Part shown: piece after piece, positions 9,075 to 19,057 of the stretch
How the letters are laid out: each line of letters starts with the position of its first letter
How positions within the stretch are numbered: position 1 is the first letter of the stretch
Origin: DATJHM01 sp035493895
GTDB taxonomy: Bacteria > Chloroflexota > Ktedonobacteria > Ktedonobacterales > Ktedonobacteraceae
Length of the DNA: 64,000 nt
Direction: 5' to 3'
Assembly: GCA_035493895.1 (NCBI GenBank)
Contig: DATJHM010000086.1
Coordinates: 1-64,000 of the forward strand
Notes under the pieces: model-generated
The model's input: only the letters and a program-made list of their open reading frames with translations
Databases searched by the model: none
What the model was told of the DNA's origin: nothing
Made by a program: the position numbers and the translations under genes

Positions 9075-10637
9075 CTATTGCCCTTCTAGTGAATTGAAGT
9101 ACTCATGTACAAGGTCTTTCAGGTCGGGAGAGATATCGCTGTTATCAATAGCATCGTGTGCCATCTGGTCATATTGCGCAATGACCTGCGAATAGGGAAC
9201 ATTGCTGCCAGCCTGGACTACGCCATTGCCCTGATCGCTCATTTGCTGGCTTGTGCCAGAACCGAGCTGACCCGGAACATAGACCTGCTCGTTTTTACCG
9301 GTGCCGTTGCTCCCTTTCGTGCCATTCCCCTGCCCCTGCCCCTGCTGACCTTGCTGGCCCTGTTGACCTTGCTGACTCTGGCCTTGCTGATTTGTTTTCC
9401 CCTGCTCGGTTGCCGTCTGTCCCTGCTGGCTTGCCTGAGCTTGCTGGCTTTGTGAACCATCGCTGGAGGCGGCCAGACTGTTCGCAGCCTGTTGTAGATC
9501 CTGGGAAATCTGGTTGAGGCCCTGCTCTTTGGTCTGATTCTGCGCATTCTGCTCGGCTGCCGATTGCACTTCTTTCGCTGCTGCCTCCTGCTCAGCCGTA
9601 TTGCCATCGGTCAACGATTTCGCCAGATCGCGCAGAGCCGAGCTCATTTGCGCATTCTGACTGGCCTGATTCGCCGCCTGCTCAAGCTGTTGCGCCACGT
9701 CACTGCGCTGCTGAGGCGTCATTTTGCTGACCTCCGAGGCCAGTTTCTGGAGGGCTGCGGCAAGACTCTGAGGATCATTATTCGCCAGCGCCTGTCCTAT
9801 CTCCTTTAAAGCTGGATCATTGCTATTCTGTAAAGCGTTCCCGGCGGCATTCTGCCCCTGCGTATTCTGTGCCGTCTGAGGATTACGCAACTGATCGATC
9901 TTTGTCTGAGCCTGCGCTATGGCCTGCTGAGCCTCAGTATCAGATTTCGCCTGTTGCAGCTTTGAGGTCAACTCCTGCAAAATCTGATCAAGTTGCTGCT
10001 GCTGTTGTTTTGTCAACGTGGGCGACTGGGCAAGCTCCTGGCGAATGTGCTCCACTGCGGCCACCTGCTTTGCGATACGCGCTTGAAGCGCCGCCTGCTG
10101 CTGAAGCACATGATCCATCGGATTGGGCAGTACTACAAGCAAAGCAAGAGCCAGCACAAATGCGACCAGAGTGAGCAGGGTCGCACGCGTTGGACGCAGC
10201 GAGATAGCGCTAGCGGGCGTAAAATCCTTCAGATGTTTCAGCGCATCTCGCCTCTGCAAACCTGCGAGCGGGGACGCTTCCTCACGTAACTCCCAGGCCG
10301 TGCCCAGGCGATCATGCAACCCGAGACGACGATCGACGAGCAAGGCCGTACGCGCCACAGAAGGACGAGAACGTATTGCCAACCCTACCGCAAGAGCAAG
10401 GCAGAACAACGCAAGCCCTTCGGCCCAGATCAGAGCATGCGCCCAGGGGAACAGACGCGCAACCAGAAGGACCAGACAGGCGGAGATAAGAGCTGCGATA
10501 CTTCCCTGCATAAGCCTGCGTTGGGTCTGCTGAAGAAGAAGCCGCCTACGCCAGGGAACCAGGGCTACGACCAATTCCCGGCTACCAGGCATCGTATGGC
10601 TGAGGAGCGCACTTTTTTGCGGAGATAGAGTTGTCAT
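9075..10637 (-). CDS. Membrane-anchored coiled-coil protein with Gln/Gly-rich tail
   Basis: 520 residues, not assignable to a named enzyme family. Hydrophobic helices lie at about 44-65, 68-88 and 150-170. After these comes a long, charged, Gln-rich helical region (180-385) predicted to form coiled coils, then a low-complexity stretch (about 395-455) of Gln-Gly-Gln repeats, and a short acidic C-terminus. The plan (two to three helices, then a long helical region) resembles DUF4175-type proteins found in MoxR/VWA operons. AGAAGGGTCGG precedes the ATG. It sits between the ABC permease and MoxR genes and probably belongs to the same envelope complex. Confidence 0.7.
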   Translation of the reverse strand: MTTLSPQKSALLSHTMPGSRELVVALVPWRRRLLLQQTQRRLMQGSIAALISACLVLLVARLFPWAHALIWAEGLALFCLALAVGLAIRSRPSVARTALLVDRRLGLHDRLGTAWELREEASPLAGLQRRDALKHLKDFTPASAISLRPTRATLLTLVAFVLALALLVVLPNPMDHVLQQQAALQARIAKQVAAVEHIRQELAQSPTLTKQQQQQLDQILQELTSKLQQAKSDTEAQQAIAQAQTKIDQLRNPQTAQNTQGQNAAGNALQNSNDPALKEIGQALANNDPQSLAAALQKLASEVSKMTPQQRSDVAQQLEQAANQASQNAQMSSALRDLAKSLTDGNTAEQEAAAKEVQSAAEQNAQNQTKEQGLNQISQDLQQAANSLAASSDGSQSQQAQASQQGQTATEQGKTNQQGQSQQGQQGQQGQQGQGQGNGTKGSNGTGKNEQVYVPGQLGSGTSQQMSDQGNGVVQAGSNVPYSQVIAQYDQMAHDAIDNSDISPDLKDLVHEYFNSLEGQ

Positions 10638-10712
10638 AACCGACCCTTCTTTCTATCGTCGATGCTATCAAGGGAGACAGAACCTTTGCTCGCCAGGGTG
10701 CAATTCCTCTGC

Positions 10713-11663
10713 TCAAACCGTTGCGGGTGCCGGTATCGGCTGTTTGCGTCTGGGTAAAGGTAAACGTCCCCATGGATTAGGTTTCGCCATGAACATGCTC
10801 AGCAGAAAAAAGATCACGCTGGCTAGCAGGCAGAGCAATAGATACGCCAGCCAGGGCGCAAAAGATATATTGCGGATCACATAAGGTGCCAACGCTAATC
10901 CCGAGCCATACGTATTGAAAAGAGCAACTATCGGATTCCACATCAACATTATTTGCGTTTGCGGTACAAGACTCCCCTGACCAGCCCCGCTCGTCACCAG
11001 ACCCGAGAATTGCAACCAGCCTGGAAGTGTGGACGAAGCCAGCAGTGAGGGCGAATTAGCATCGCTGGTGGAATTAAGAATGGAGAGCGAGATCAAAGGT
11101 AGAAAAACCCAGATCATGCTCACCATATAGGTCACAGATAGAGAAATCCCCGGACGATGAAAAATCGTCGAGCAGAACAGGCCAAATGAGCCTATCGTTA
11201 GAGCTGTCACGATAAAAACCAGCATGCCCCGCAGAAATTGTATAGAAGAGATCCCTCCAAAGAAGAAGACCAGACTAAAAAGAGGAATCGCTGCGGCAAT
11301 GAGCAGCAACGCATTGAGCAAACCAGCCACCAGCTTTGCCGCTACAAGCGAGAACGACGAGAGCCGTGAGCAGAGCAACATATCATAGGTCTGCTGCTCT
11401 TTCTCTCCATTCATTGTAGCCGCGGTCAGAGCTGGCGTAATAAATACCATCAGAAAGAGCTGCCCTTGTACGAGCAAGGTATAGAGCACAACTCCGGTAT
11501 CACTCAGGCCATTGCCCGCATAACTCAGCGAGAGGGTCGAACGGCTAATAAAAAACCAGCCGACCAGACCCATCAAGAGCACATAGCCAATCACCACCCA
11601 CATTGTGCGTTCGCGGCGCATGCACACGCGTAGCTCTTTGACTAAAAGTGAAATGAACGTCAT
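10713..11663 (-). CDS. ABC-2 type transporter permease
   Basis: 316 residues with six hydrophobic helices (first near 22-38, last near 278-298), and a short cytoplasmic N-terminus beginning M-T-F-I-S-L-L-V-K-E-L-R, typical of ABC-2 permeases of the GldF/NosY type. The segment M-N-G-E-K-E-Q-Q-T-Y-D-M-L-L-C-S after the second helix is a hallmark of this family (coupling region with the ATPase). The start ATG overlaps the stop of the ATPase gene (ATGA), so the pair is co-translated. The substrate is unknown; partners of this kind with MoxR/VWA genes occur in gliding and export systems. Confidence 0.87.
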   Translation of the reverse strand: MTFISLLVKELRVCMRRERTMWVVIGYVLLMGLVGWFFISRSTLSLSYAGNGLSDTGVVLYTLLVQGQLFLMVFITPALTAATMNGEKEQQTYDMLLCSRLSSFSLVAAKLVAGLLNALLLIAAAIPLFSLVFFFGGISSIQFLRGMLVFIVTALTIGSFGLFCSTIFHRPGISLSVTYMVSMIWVFLPLISLSILNSTSDANSPSLLASSTLPGWLQFSGLVTSGAGQGSLVPQTQIMLMWNPIVALFNTYGSGLALAPYVIRNISFAPWLAYLLLCLLASVIFFLLSMFMAKPNPWGRLPLPRRKQPIPAPATV

Positions 11664-12628
11664 GGCTGACTGTTCCCTTCTGTAAGACGTAAAAATGCCT
11701 CCTCAAGGCGTCCTCCAATGCTGCGAGGAGCAAAAGAGATGATCGGGAGTTCATGGGCGATGAGCGTACGCAAAAGATGATGTAAAGCCTGATCATCGCC
11801 CGAAAACTCTGTATAGATCATCTCGTCTTCGGCGACATCCGCAGAAAGGATGTCTGGCAGTGAACGCAAAAGTTCTAGCGTGACCAGGATTTTATCTGGC
11901 TCTAAGAGACGCATGGCGATCTGACGATTCGTCTGGAAATGCTGAGAGAGCGTTTCGATATCGCCCGAAAGTACCAGACGACCACCTTGAATAACCGCAA
12001 TATTCGTGCACATTTCTGCCAGTTCCAGCAGCACATGCGAACTGATCACCACCGTTTTCCCCATCGTATGCAGCGTATGAATCAGCTCTCGCAATTCAAC
12101 ACGTGTGCGCGGGTCCAGTCCAGCCGCCGGTTCATCCAGCAGGATGAGATCAGGATCATGAACCAGAGCACGTGCCAGACAGAGACGCTGTTGCATACCG
12201 CGAGAAAGTGTCTCGACCAGCGTTTTTCGATAGGCAGTAAGGTCCACCAGTTCCAGCAAGTCTGAGACAATGTGTGCGCGTTGTCGGCCAGAGATGCCGT
12301 GGATACCAGCGTAAAATTGCAAGTACTCCTCAGTCGTGATATCTGGATAAATCCCAAAGATATCAGGCATATAACCGATCTTGCGCTGAATCAAGGAAGG
12401 GACATGGCTCACATCCTTCCCTTCAAACCAGACATGGCCAGATGAAGGCGCAATCAATGCCGCGAGGATACGCAGTAGCGTCGTTTTGCCCGCTCCATTA
12501 GGTCCGATCAACCCGTAGATCGCACCTCGTGGAATTTCAAGCGAGATATCATCCAGGGCAACTACCGAGCGGTAGCGCTTAGAGATATGTCCTATTTGAA
12601 TGATGGTATCGGTTTGCGTGCTCTGCAT
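11660..12628 (-). CDS. ABC transporter ATP-binding protein
   Basis: 322 residues. Walker A G-P-N-G-A-G-K-T-T at 42-50, the ABC signature as L-S-R-G-M-Q-Q-R-L, and Walker B with L-I-L-L-D-E-P-A-x-G-L-D-P. The C-terminal ~90 residues form the DUF4162-like extension common in CcmA/GldA ATPases paired with ABC-2 permeases. I chose the ATG at 12628; TTG codons just upstream are closer to GGAAGGGC, so a start up to four codons earlier is possible. It powers the permease encoded directly downstream. Confidence 0.9.
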   Translation of the reverse strand: MQSTQTDTIIQIGHISKRYRSVVALDDISLEIPRGAIYGLIGPNGAGKTTLLRILAALIAPSSGHVWFEGKDVSHVPSLIQRKIGYMPDIFGIYPDITTEEYLQFYAGIHGISGRQRAHIVSDLLELVDLTAYRKTLVETLSRGMQQRLCLARALVHDPDLILLDEPAAGLDPRTRVELRELIHTLHTMGKTVVISSHVLLELAEMCTNIAVIQGGRLVLSGDIETLSQHFQTNRQIAMRLLEPDKILVTLELLRSLPDILSADVAEDEMIYTEFSGDDQALHHLLRTLIAHELPIISFAPRSIGGRLEEAFLRLTEGNSQP

Positions 12629-12752
12629 AAACAACAACAAGCCCTTCCTGCTGAATAATTAAGGACCTTTGGCACTGGTCCCGACCTGTCAGGTATTGTA
12701 AAAAGATGATATAGAAAGCAAGACGTCAAAAACGCAAACGAGGAGACACTGG

Positions 12753-15434
12753 TCAGGTAGTCGCAGTTCCCTGAATATCCAGAGAAGGAGTGCCCACCAG
12801 AATATTCCCCAATGTTGCATCATCGTTATTGAGTTGTACCAGGATACGCCCACCACTACCAATATAAGCCTGCGTATTCCCTGGGGAATAACGATATTGA
12901 CGAAGCGTAAAACTATCCCAGGCGTGCGTCTGCCAGTTATACAAGTAACCATGCATACGGCTAGCATCCTGCGCAGGGATCACGCCACCACCAACGGAAA
13001 TGATCATTTGCGAAAGATTTTGCGGCTCCAGAATACTGATCTGGTTCGTGAGCAGATTAGGGATGTTGGGCAATGAAAACTCAAATGTCATACTCCCTGT
13101 CGTCATTACATACACATCGGCCATCTGCGTTTGCACAGGGGCATTCTGTGTCTGCCTCACATCGACAAGCTGGCCTACCGTGGTAATTGTGCCCGCAGGA
13201 ATCACACCCGCATAATGCACGTCGAGTGGAGCCTGTAACAACGCCTCCTGCGTTCCCGTGGACGTATTGCCATTAATCGTGACATTGCCCATCGTCTCCG
13301 GGCTAGGATTGGTCCAGGCTATCAAGGTCGCTGCTGCACCAGAGAGCAACAATGGGTCACGGTTGATAAGTTGATTGGAGGTCGTATAGAGACGTTTGAG
13401 GCTGGTATATTGCCGATTAGCGATCAGTTGGCTACAGAGACTCGTGCTACAATTCTCCCCGCTCAACGTCTGGAGGATCATAATGTGACGTTGTACTTCA
13501 TTCTGAGGGGAATGTTCAGGGATGGTCTGGCTATATGATAACTGCACGTTTTTGCTGGTCGCAATCTGATCCGCAATACTCAATCCCTGAGAATTGCCGG
13601 TATCATTCAGCGGGTAACGAATCTGCCGCGTCTGGTGAGGCGCAAGTTGACCAAGAGGGATAGGATCATTATTGAACAGCACATAGGCATCACTCAGCGC
13701 ATAAGGCAACGTATTCGTCACTGTCCCCTGCAAAACATTATTCTGCAAAAACAGGTTGGAAAGCAGTGCGCCGGGCACCTGGAGATCATGCTGCGAAATG
13801 AGCGCATGGCTGGTCCACGAATTGACGCTCGTCAGGTTGACATCAATCCCATTCTGACCCGAACGAATTATCGTAGAGGAGGACGCTCTCCCACTCTGGG
13901 GATCATTGTTGGGCTGGACCAGGCTATAGTTTGGCATATGAACCTGAAAACTTCCCTGATTGGGAACAAAGACATCCATATAGGTGGTAATCTGCGCCGA
14001 CGTGGTTTTCGCCTCTGGATGCCCAAGCTGCATCACGGCAATACTACTACTGATCACTGTGTTCCCCTTCTGGTGTATCGTCAATCCATAGCTGAGACCA
14101 GAAAAGAGGAGAATGGTACACAAGGTAATACGCCAGCTCCAATCACGCTTCTTCAGGAAACGCACGAGCAAGAAACGCGCCGGACCGAGCACAACCGCAT
14201 AACTCAACAAGAGCACAAGTATCAGCCACGGCGAGATGATAGAGGTCGGAAAGAGCGATTGCAGCAGTGCGCTCATCCCTCCATAAGAGTAGGCGGGAGT
14301 ATGCCAGCTTGACGCCACTGAGTTGATATTCGTCATGATCATTTTGTCGCCAAGGGTGCGCAACAGCACGCCTTTCCAGAGCATGGATGTGTTGGACCAG
14401 TTCACGAGAGGCGAGAGCGTCGGATCAAAGGCGAGGTAACAGATCTGTCCCTGCCCCAATGCCGCCTCAACCATGAGCGGCGCTGTATCAGAAGAGAGCA
14501 CGGTTAAAGCGCCAGAAGTGGCCGTACTGGTACTCACCGGCACTGCCGATGAAAGGGCATCATTGCTTTGAGACTCCTGCGGACCTCCTTTCGAAGGCCC
14601 TCCAAGCGGCAGAAGTGAAGTACCCGGAGGCAACATGCTCGATCCTGTCAGTCTTACCGGCAAAAGATCTGCCGGGAGAGGGCTCAACGTTCGCCGCCAC
14701 TCAGGTCCCCCGACGAGGATCAAGTTGCCGCCTCGCGCCACCCAGTTTTGCAGTGCGGTTAACTGAGCCGGACTCAGATTACTGGAGGTAAAATTATCCA
14801 GCAGAATAACATCAAAATTGTTGAGAACATTTGCCACCGCTGGCATGGTCGCAGCGCTCAAATGGTAGTTATAGATAGTAGCAGTTGGATCGGAGAGAGG
14901 AAGTGCGTTCAGGGTTGTGAGCGGTAGATCTTGATCGGAAAGCGTGCCAATCAGAATATCATCTGTATTCAACGAGCGCGGCTTGCTGACCCGTGAAGCA
15001 ATTGTATGACCATCACCATCCTGGAGATACGCCATCAGCGCCGAGGTATTGCCAGGAAAACCAAAAAAGAGAGGCATATACAAAGTAACTTCTTTATGCG
15101 ATCCGGAAGGAAGATTTATCGCCTCTTGATAGGTAGAAGGTGATGAGACAATATCAATGCTATCAGATGTTTGTACTTTGAGAGAGACTGTACCAGTAAA
15201 ATCGGGACCGTCATTCTTCAAGGCAATACGCACTGGTACCCAGCTATTATCGCGATAGCGGTCATCGAAACCTACTTCAATCGAAAAACTATCTTGAGAA
15301 GCAAAGGCAGGCGTACTGGAACGGTGAGCAAGTGCATTCGGTGGAAAGAAAAGCAGGCAAACAAGCACAAGAGCAATGCTGCTGGACAAGAGCAGAGAAC
15401 GACGGGAATGAGGCTGATTCTTCGTGTTCAGCAT
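12753..15434 (-). CDS. Large exported protein with amidotransferase-like segment and two membrane helices
   Basis: 893 residues, first gene of the run. The N-terminus has basic residues and a hydrophobic stretch (about 12-31), then A-L-A-H, consistent with a signal peptide. A beta-sandwich-like region follows, then an amidotransferase-like segment (L-T-A-L-Q-N-W-V-A-R-G-G-N-L-I-L-V-G-G), as in other proteins of MoxR/ABC clusters. Two membrane helices lie at about 415-470, and a ~380-residue outer domain ends the protein. The ATG at 15434 has GAGAGG 10 bases upstream and is preferred to a TTG 14 codons earlier. It may link the ABC pair to the VWA proteins; the function is unknown. Confidence 0.75.
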   Translation of the reverse strand: MLNTKNQPHSRRSLLLSSSIALVLVCLLFFPPNALAHRSSTPAFASQDSFSIEVGFDDRYRDNSWVPVRIALKNDGPDFTGTVSLKVQTSDSIDIVSSPSTYQEAINLPSGSHKEVTLYMPLFFGFPGNTSALMAYLQDGDGHTIASRVSKPRSLNTDDILIGTLSDQDLPLTTLNALPLSDPTATIYNYHLSAATMPAVANVLNNFDVILLDNFTSSNLSPAQLTALQNWVARGGNLILVGGPEWRRTLSPLPADLLPVRLTGSSMLPPGTSLLPLGGPSKGGPQESQSNDALSSAVPVSTSTATSGALTVLSSDTAPLMVEAALGQGQICYLAFDPTLSPLVNWSNTSMLWKGVLLRTLGDKMIMTNINSVASSWHTPAYSYGGMSALLQSLFPTSIISPWLILVLLLSYAVVLGPARFLLVRFLKKRDWSWRITLCTILLFSGLSYGLTIHQKGNTVISSSIAVMQLGHPEAKTTSAQITTYMDVFVPNQGSFQVHMPNYSLVQPNNDPQSGRASSSTIIRSGQNGIDVNLTSVNSWTSHALISQHDLQVPGALLSNLFLQNNVLQGTVTNTLPYALSDAYVLFNNDPIPLGQLAPHQTRQIRYPLNDTGNSQGLSIADQIATSKNVQLSYSQTIPEHSPQNEVQRHIMILQTLSGENCSTSLCSQLIANRQYTSLKRLYTTSNQLINRDPLLLSGAAATLIAWTNPSPETMGNVTINGNTSTGTQEALLQAPLDVHYAGVIPAGTITTVGQLVDVRQTQNAPVQTQMADVYVMTTGSMTFEFSLPNIPNLLTNQISILEPQNLSQMIISVGGGVIPAQDASRMHGYLYNWQTHAWDSFTLRQYRYSPGNTQAYIGSGGRILVQLNNDDATLGNILVGTPSLDIQGTATT

Positions 15435-15994
15435 GGTTTCAGAGCCTCTCTCGTTTGGCAACGTGTTGGGTCGCAAATAAAAAACGCCTAGAGCCTGAAC
15501 AAAAATCCTCTCACATAGTGTAGTATAGCTATTTTATTGACGTTTTACCAAGGGCAACAGCAATCAATTTGCTTCTTCATTGCTTGTTTAACGTTATATA
15601 TACACATTTCGTTACAAATTGTATCACCTTTATTCAGAAAGTTCTTCTATCGAGCTTTTCTTGCTCGCAGAACTGTTGTTCTGAAAAATCTCTCAGCAAA
15701 CGTTATGGAGCCCACAACCGTTCTTGTAAAAGTGCATTTCACTCGATAGAATACAGCATAATACCCCTTCTATGCAGTATTGAGACAATACAACGGCGAT
15801 AGCAGCAATCTTACTATGCTTATCTCAATTGGGAAGGAGGAAGTCTGTTCGATTTCAAAGGAGAATGCGGCGTACCCTTCAGAAGTCTCTGTCCAGGTCG
15901 ATAGTATAAGATGAAGGCATTGATACGAGCACTGTTCTTCTGAGGCAATAGCTGATACAGGCGCTGATAAACAGCGCCCGACAAAAAACACGAA
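15435..15994. other. Spacer between the MoxR operon and rpiA
   Basis: AT-rich, with no supported gene on either strand: the open frames here lack ribosome sites and family resemblance. It contains the promoter at 15522-15551. Nothing else stands out. Confidence 0.6.
15522..15551 (-). promoter_or_regulatory. Probable sigma-70-type promoter of the MoxR/VWA operon
   Basis: On the minus strand TTGGTA (15546-15551) and TATACT (15522-15527) are 18 bp apart, about 90 bp before the start codon of the first gene. There are no other good matches in the spacer. Confidence 0.45.
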
Positions 15995-16687
15995 TTATGG
16001 GAGCGTAATAATCCCTTCTGGGCCGCCAATAATGACCTGTGCAGCAATATTCAGGAAAAGACCAGTCTCAACGACACCCACGATCGCATGCAAGCGAGCA
16101 TCAAGCTCTTCAGGATTGGCAATACCGTCAGCGAAGGCGCAATCGAGGATGACATTGCCGTTCTCGGTCACGAACGTCTTGCCATCAACCTGGCGAAGAC
16201 GAGGCGTGGTTCCCAATGCTTGCAAACGACGGCGAACCGGCTCGAGCGCAAATGGTGCCGTCTCGACCGGGACCGGGAACTTGCTTCCCAGACGATCTAC
16301 CTGTTTCGTGACGTCAGCGATAACGATAAAGCGCTGCGAGGATGTTGCAACAATCTTCTCACGCAACAAAGCGCCACCCGCGCCCTTGAGCAGTTGCAAC
16401 TGTGGGTCAATCTCGTCGGCCCCATCCACGTACAAATCGAGCTCAGGATGGGTATCGAGCGTCGTCACTGGAATGCCAAGACTGGCTGCTAGCTCTTGAG
16501 AGGCACGGGACGAAGAAACCGTACCGGCTACGCGCAAGCCCTGCTGGATACGCTCCGCAAGAGCAAAAATAAAGCAATTCGCCGTAGAGCCGGTGCCAAG
16601 ACCAACCAGCATATTGTCCTGTACTAATCTTGCCGCTTCCTTACCAGCGAGCTGTTTCCAGGAATCTTGCCGAATATCGTGGGCCAT
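15995..16687 (-). CDS. rpiA: Ribose-5-phosphate isomerase A
   Basis: 230 residues, matching the family length. It interconverts ribose 5-phosphate and ribulose 5-phosphate in the non-oxidative pentose phosphate pathway. The conserved phosphate loop G-L-G-T-G-S-T-A is at 29-36, D-G-A-D-E at 88-92 and K-G-A-G-G-A at 101-106, then E110-K111; these hold the substrate and the catalytic base. The start at 16687 has AGAGAGG about 9 bases upstream. It is transcribed alone, with spacers on both sides. Confidence 0.95.
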   Translation of the reverse strand: MAHDIRQDSWKQLAGKEAARLVQDNMLVGLGTGSTANCFIFALAERIQQGLRVAGTVSSSRASQELAASLGIPVTTLDTHPELDLYVDGADEIDPQLQLLKGAGGALLREKIVATSSQRFIVIADVTKQVDRLGSKFPVPVETAPFALEPVRRRLQALGTTPRLRQVDGKTFVTENGNVILDCAFADGIANPEELDARLHAIVGVVETGLFLNIAAQVIIGGPEGIITLP

Positions 16688-16787
16688 AATGAGTGAACCT
16701 CTCTATGTATGTATGAGTTATTCGCTAAGAATAAGTATTCAGAATAGTGCCAGGAAGTGATTCCCTATCGCGCTACTTGTTATGATG

Positions 16788-16816
16788 AGTATAGCACGCG
16801 AGGGTCGCCTCCAACA
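16788..16816 (-). promoter_or_regulatory. Possible rpiA promoter with extended -10
   Basis: The minus strand reads TGTTGG, 17 bp, then TATACT, with TGC directly before the -10 hexamer. It lies about 100 bp before the rpiA start. Confidence 0.4.
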
Positions 16817-16857
16817 AACAGAAGAAAAGGAGAGGGGAAATAGCTCTTTAGAGTACA

Positions 16858-16887
16858 TTGCTTGCCATCTGCTGAGCATCGTGATAC
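16858..16887 (+). promoter_or_regulatory. Possible promoter of the response regulator gene
   Basis: TTGCTT and TGATAC are 18 bp apart on the plus strand, 125 bp before the start codon. This is a moderate match only. Confidence 0.3.
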
Positions 16888-17011
16888 ACTCAGCATTGGA
16901 CTAAAAAAGTGAGCTAAAAAGAGGCTATCCCGCTGAAGCCAGAACAAGCATGTACAAAAGGATCATAACTGGATAGAAGCAGGCCAGACTGTTTCAGGTG
17001 GTAAAAACAAC

Positions 17012-19030
17012 ATGTCTGATGTATGGCGCATTTTTGTGGTTGAGAGCGATGAAAGCCTCAGCCAGAATATTGTCAATTCGCTGCGCAAAGATGGCTATGA
17101 AGCGCAAGGAGTTCTCAGTGGAGCGGATGCAGTACGAGTTCTCTGGTCAGAAGAATATGATGTAGTGATCAGCGATCTCAAGACCCCCGGAGCAGAAGGC
17201 ATCGATCTCTTACAGTGGTTAAGAGTACATCGTCCCAATACACACATTATCCTGATCGGGGAAGCAGCAGGAGAATCCGGTGACGCACGCATGCAAGCTC
17301 TGGAGAGTGGCGCTGCAAGCTATCTGGAAAAACCTCTTGATATTCATCTCCTCAAAGAAGAGCTACGCCGCCTGCTACAACAAACTGGCTTCTCGGCAAA
17401 TCTCGATTCCTTTGACCTGCTAGACGTCATCCAGATTATCACCTTGAGCCGTAAAAGTATCGCTCTGCTCGTAAACACTGGCCTGGAAGAACAAGGCATC
17501 TTGCGTTTCAAGAATGGCGAACTCATCTGGGCTGAATATGGCATCTTGCGCGGCGAAGAGGCTTTTTTCGCCCTGGCCGCACATAAAAATGGCACCGTCA
17601 TTCATCAACCCTGGAATGACCATATTACCTCTAACGTCACACAGCCCCTTTCCCGGCTGATCTTTCAGGCATTACAGTATCGTACAAAATATGCGAATAA
17701 ACAGCAATTTACCGGTGAGCAAGAAGCAATAACCAACTCACCTTTCTTTACTGATGAGATAGATGATCGGCCATTTACCTTTTTAGGGGATGCAGAAGAG
17801 ACGGCGCTGCCTGGTGAACCCCAGGAATGGGGAACACCTGTCAATGAGCCACAATTCAACGAAACAAGTAAAGAATGGTGGGAAAAAACTGGCAGTATCC
17901 CGGAGATAAAACGCTCAGGTCCCGCAGTAACCCATCAACTGCACGAAGAGGATGCCATCCTCCCAGGTCTGGCAAGGAATAGCCGTAATCTGAATGATGC
18001 CATGCTACCTGCTGCCCTGCAACAGGCTCCGGTCGAACAAAAAGTAGAACTTCCTTCCTGGTTAACAGGTCAACCCACCTCTTCAGGCATGCCAATGCTT
18101 ACACCTGACTCCATTTCCGGCAGTTTTCCGAACATACCAGTCACACCATTCTCGCCTTCTTCGTCCACAGAATGGCCCATGCCCGAAGAAATACTACGAG
18201 GCGATCTTCCTCTCAACAGAGAAACCCATGATTCATCATCGACCACAGCAAACACCAGGCCCATCCGTCGTACATCTTCCGTCTGGCCCCTGGCAGAGTC
18301 AGAACAAGGCTTGCCCATGCAAGATAGCTCACAAACATTTATCCCACCAACAAGACCAGGCGGGCGCGTCAGTGAAGCGCTCACATTGCATAACGGGCAG
18401 ATCAGCCAACCCATGCAGGCCATCAATACACCCTTGAACAACAACATCCAGGTCAGCCAACCCATGCAGGCCATCAATGCGCAATTCAATAACAATTCTC
18501 AAGTAAGTCAGCCCATGCAGACAATCAATCCACAATTGATGAATAACGGGCAAATCAGTCAGCCCATGCAAACTATTAACGCACAACTGATGAATAATGG
18601 GCAGGTCAGCCAACCCATGCAAGCAATTAATGCACAGCGGATCACACGACGAGGATACAATTACGCCTCCCTGATTGCAGCATTGCAAACATTAGGTTAT
18701 GCTATATCAGGATTTGAATCTGCTGCCATTGCCAGCATAGACGGGCAACCGATAGCGCAGGTCTCAATTGATGATCAGGATCTCTCGCAAGCATGCAGGC
18801 AGCATAGTGTGCTCCTCAAAAATGCCTTGCAAATACAAGACTATCAGCAGAGAGATGTATTTGAAGACCTGATCATCCAGAGCCAACGTAAAAGAGTATT
18901 GTTGCGCATGGTAGGAGACGAGAGAAACGTCTTTCTCTTGCTGATTACAACACGAGAAGCCGATCTCAACTCGAGCCAGGAAGTGGTCAGCAATATAGAG
19001 AATGCCATCAGCGCGGCCTTGCGCGGATAG
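17012..19030 (+). CDS. Response regulator with DUF4388, 17-residue tandem repeats and a roadblock-like C-terminus
   Basis: 672 residues. The receiver domain (1-120) has the acidic pair E11/D13, the phospho-acceptor D55 and K107. A DUF4388/PATAN-like domain follows (about 128-230), known from gliding and surface-sensing regulators. After a long Pro/Ser-rich linker come five perfect-length 17-residue repeats (residues 462-546) built on Q-[VI]-S-Q-P-M-Q-x-I-N. The last ~120 residues look like a roadblock/LC7 domain, which usually partners small GTPases of the MglA type. No such GTPase is encoded nearby. AGGTGG precedes the ATG. It is likely a signalling hub linking phosphorylation to a GTPase or polar protein. 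Confidence 0.8.
   Translation: MSDVWRIFVVESDESLSQNIVNSLRKDGYEAQGVLSGADAVRVLWSEEYDVVISDLKTPGAEGIDLLQWLRVHRPNTHIILIGEAAGESGDARMQALESGAASYLEKPLDIHLLKEELRRLLQQTGFSANLDSFDLLDVIQIITLSRKSIALLVNTGLEEQGILRFKNGELIWAEYGILRGEEAFFALAAHKNGTVIHQPWNDHITSNVTQPLSRLIFQALQYRTKYANKQQFTGEQEAITNSPFFTDEIDDRPFTFLGDAEETALPGEPQEWGTPVNEPQFNETSKEWWEKTGSIPEIKRSGPAVTHQLHEEDAILPGLARNSRNLNDAMLPAALQQAPVEQKVELPSWLTGQPTSSGMPMLTPDSISGSFPNIPVTPFSPSSSTEWPMPEEILRGDLPLNRETHDSSSTTANTRPIRRTSSVWPLAESEQGLPMQDSSQTFIPPTRPGGRVSEALTLHNGQISQPMQAINTPLNNNIQVSQPMQAINAQFNNNSQVSQPMQTINPQLMNNGQISQPMQTINAQLMNNGQVSQPMQAINAQRITRRGYNYASLIAALQTLGYAISGFESAAIASIDGQPIAQVSIDDQDLSQACRQHSVLLKNALQIQDYQQRDVFEDLIIQSQRKRVLLRMVGDERNVFLLLITTREADLNSSQEVVSNIENAISAALRG
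18395..18649 (+). repeat. Five in-frame 51-bp tandem repeats inside the response regulator gene
   Basis: Five units of exactly 51 bp encode 17-residue repeats centred on S-Q-P-M-Q. Third-codon differences between the units show they are not a very recent expansion, while the protein pattern is kept. Confidence 0.9.
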
Positions 19031-19057
19031 CACAGGGCCTGGAAAGTTAAAGAAGCC

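Larger units (their letters stand above)
16688..17011. other. Divergent spacer between rpiA and the response regulator gene
   Basis: No gene is seen. It holds a possible minus-strand promoter (16788-16816) and a possible plus-strand promoter (16858-16887). Confidence 0.55.
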
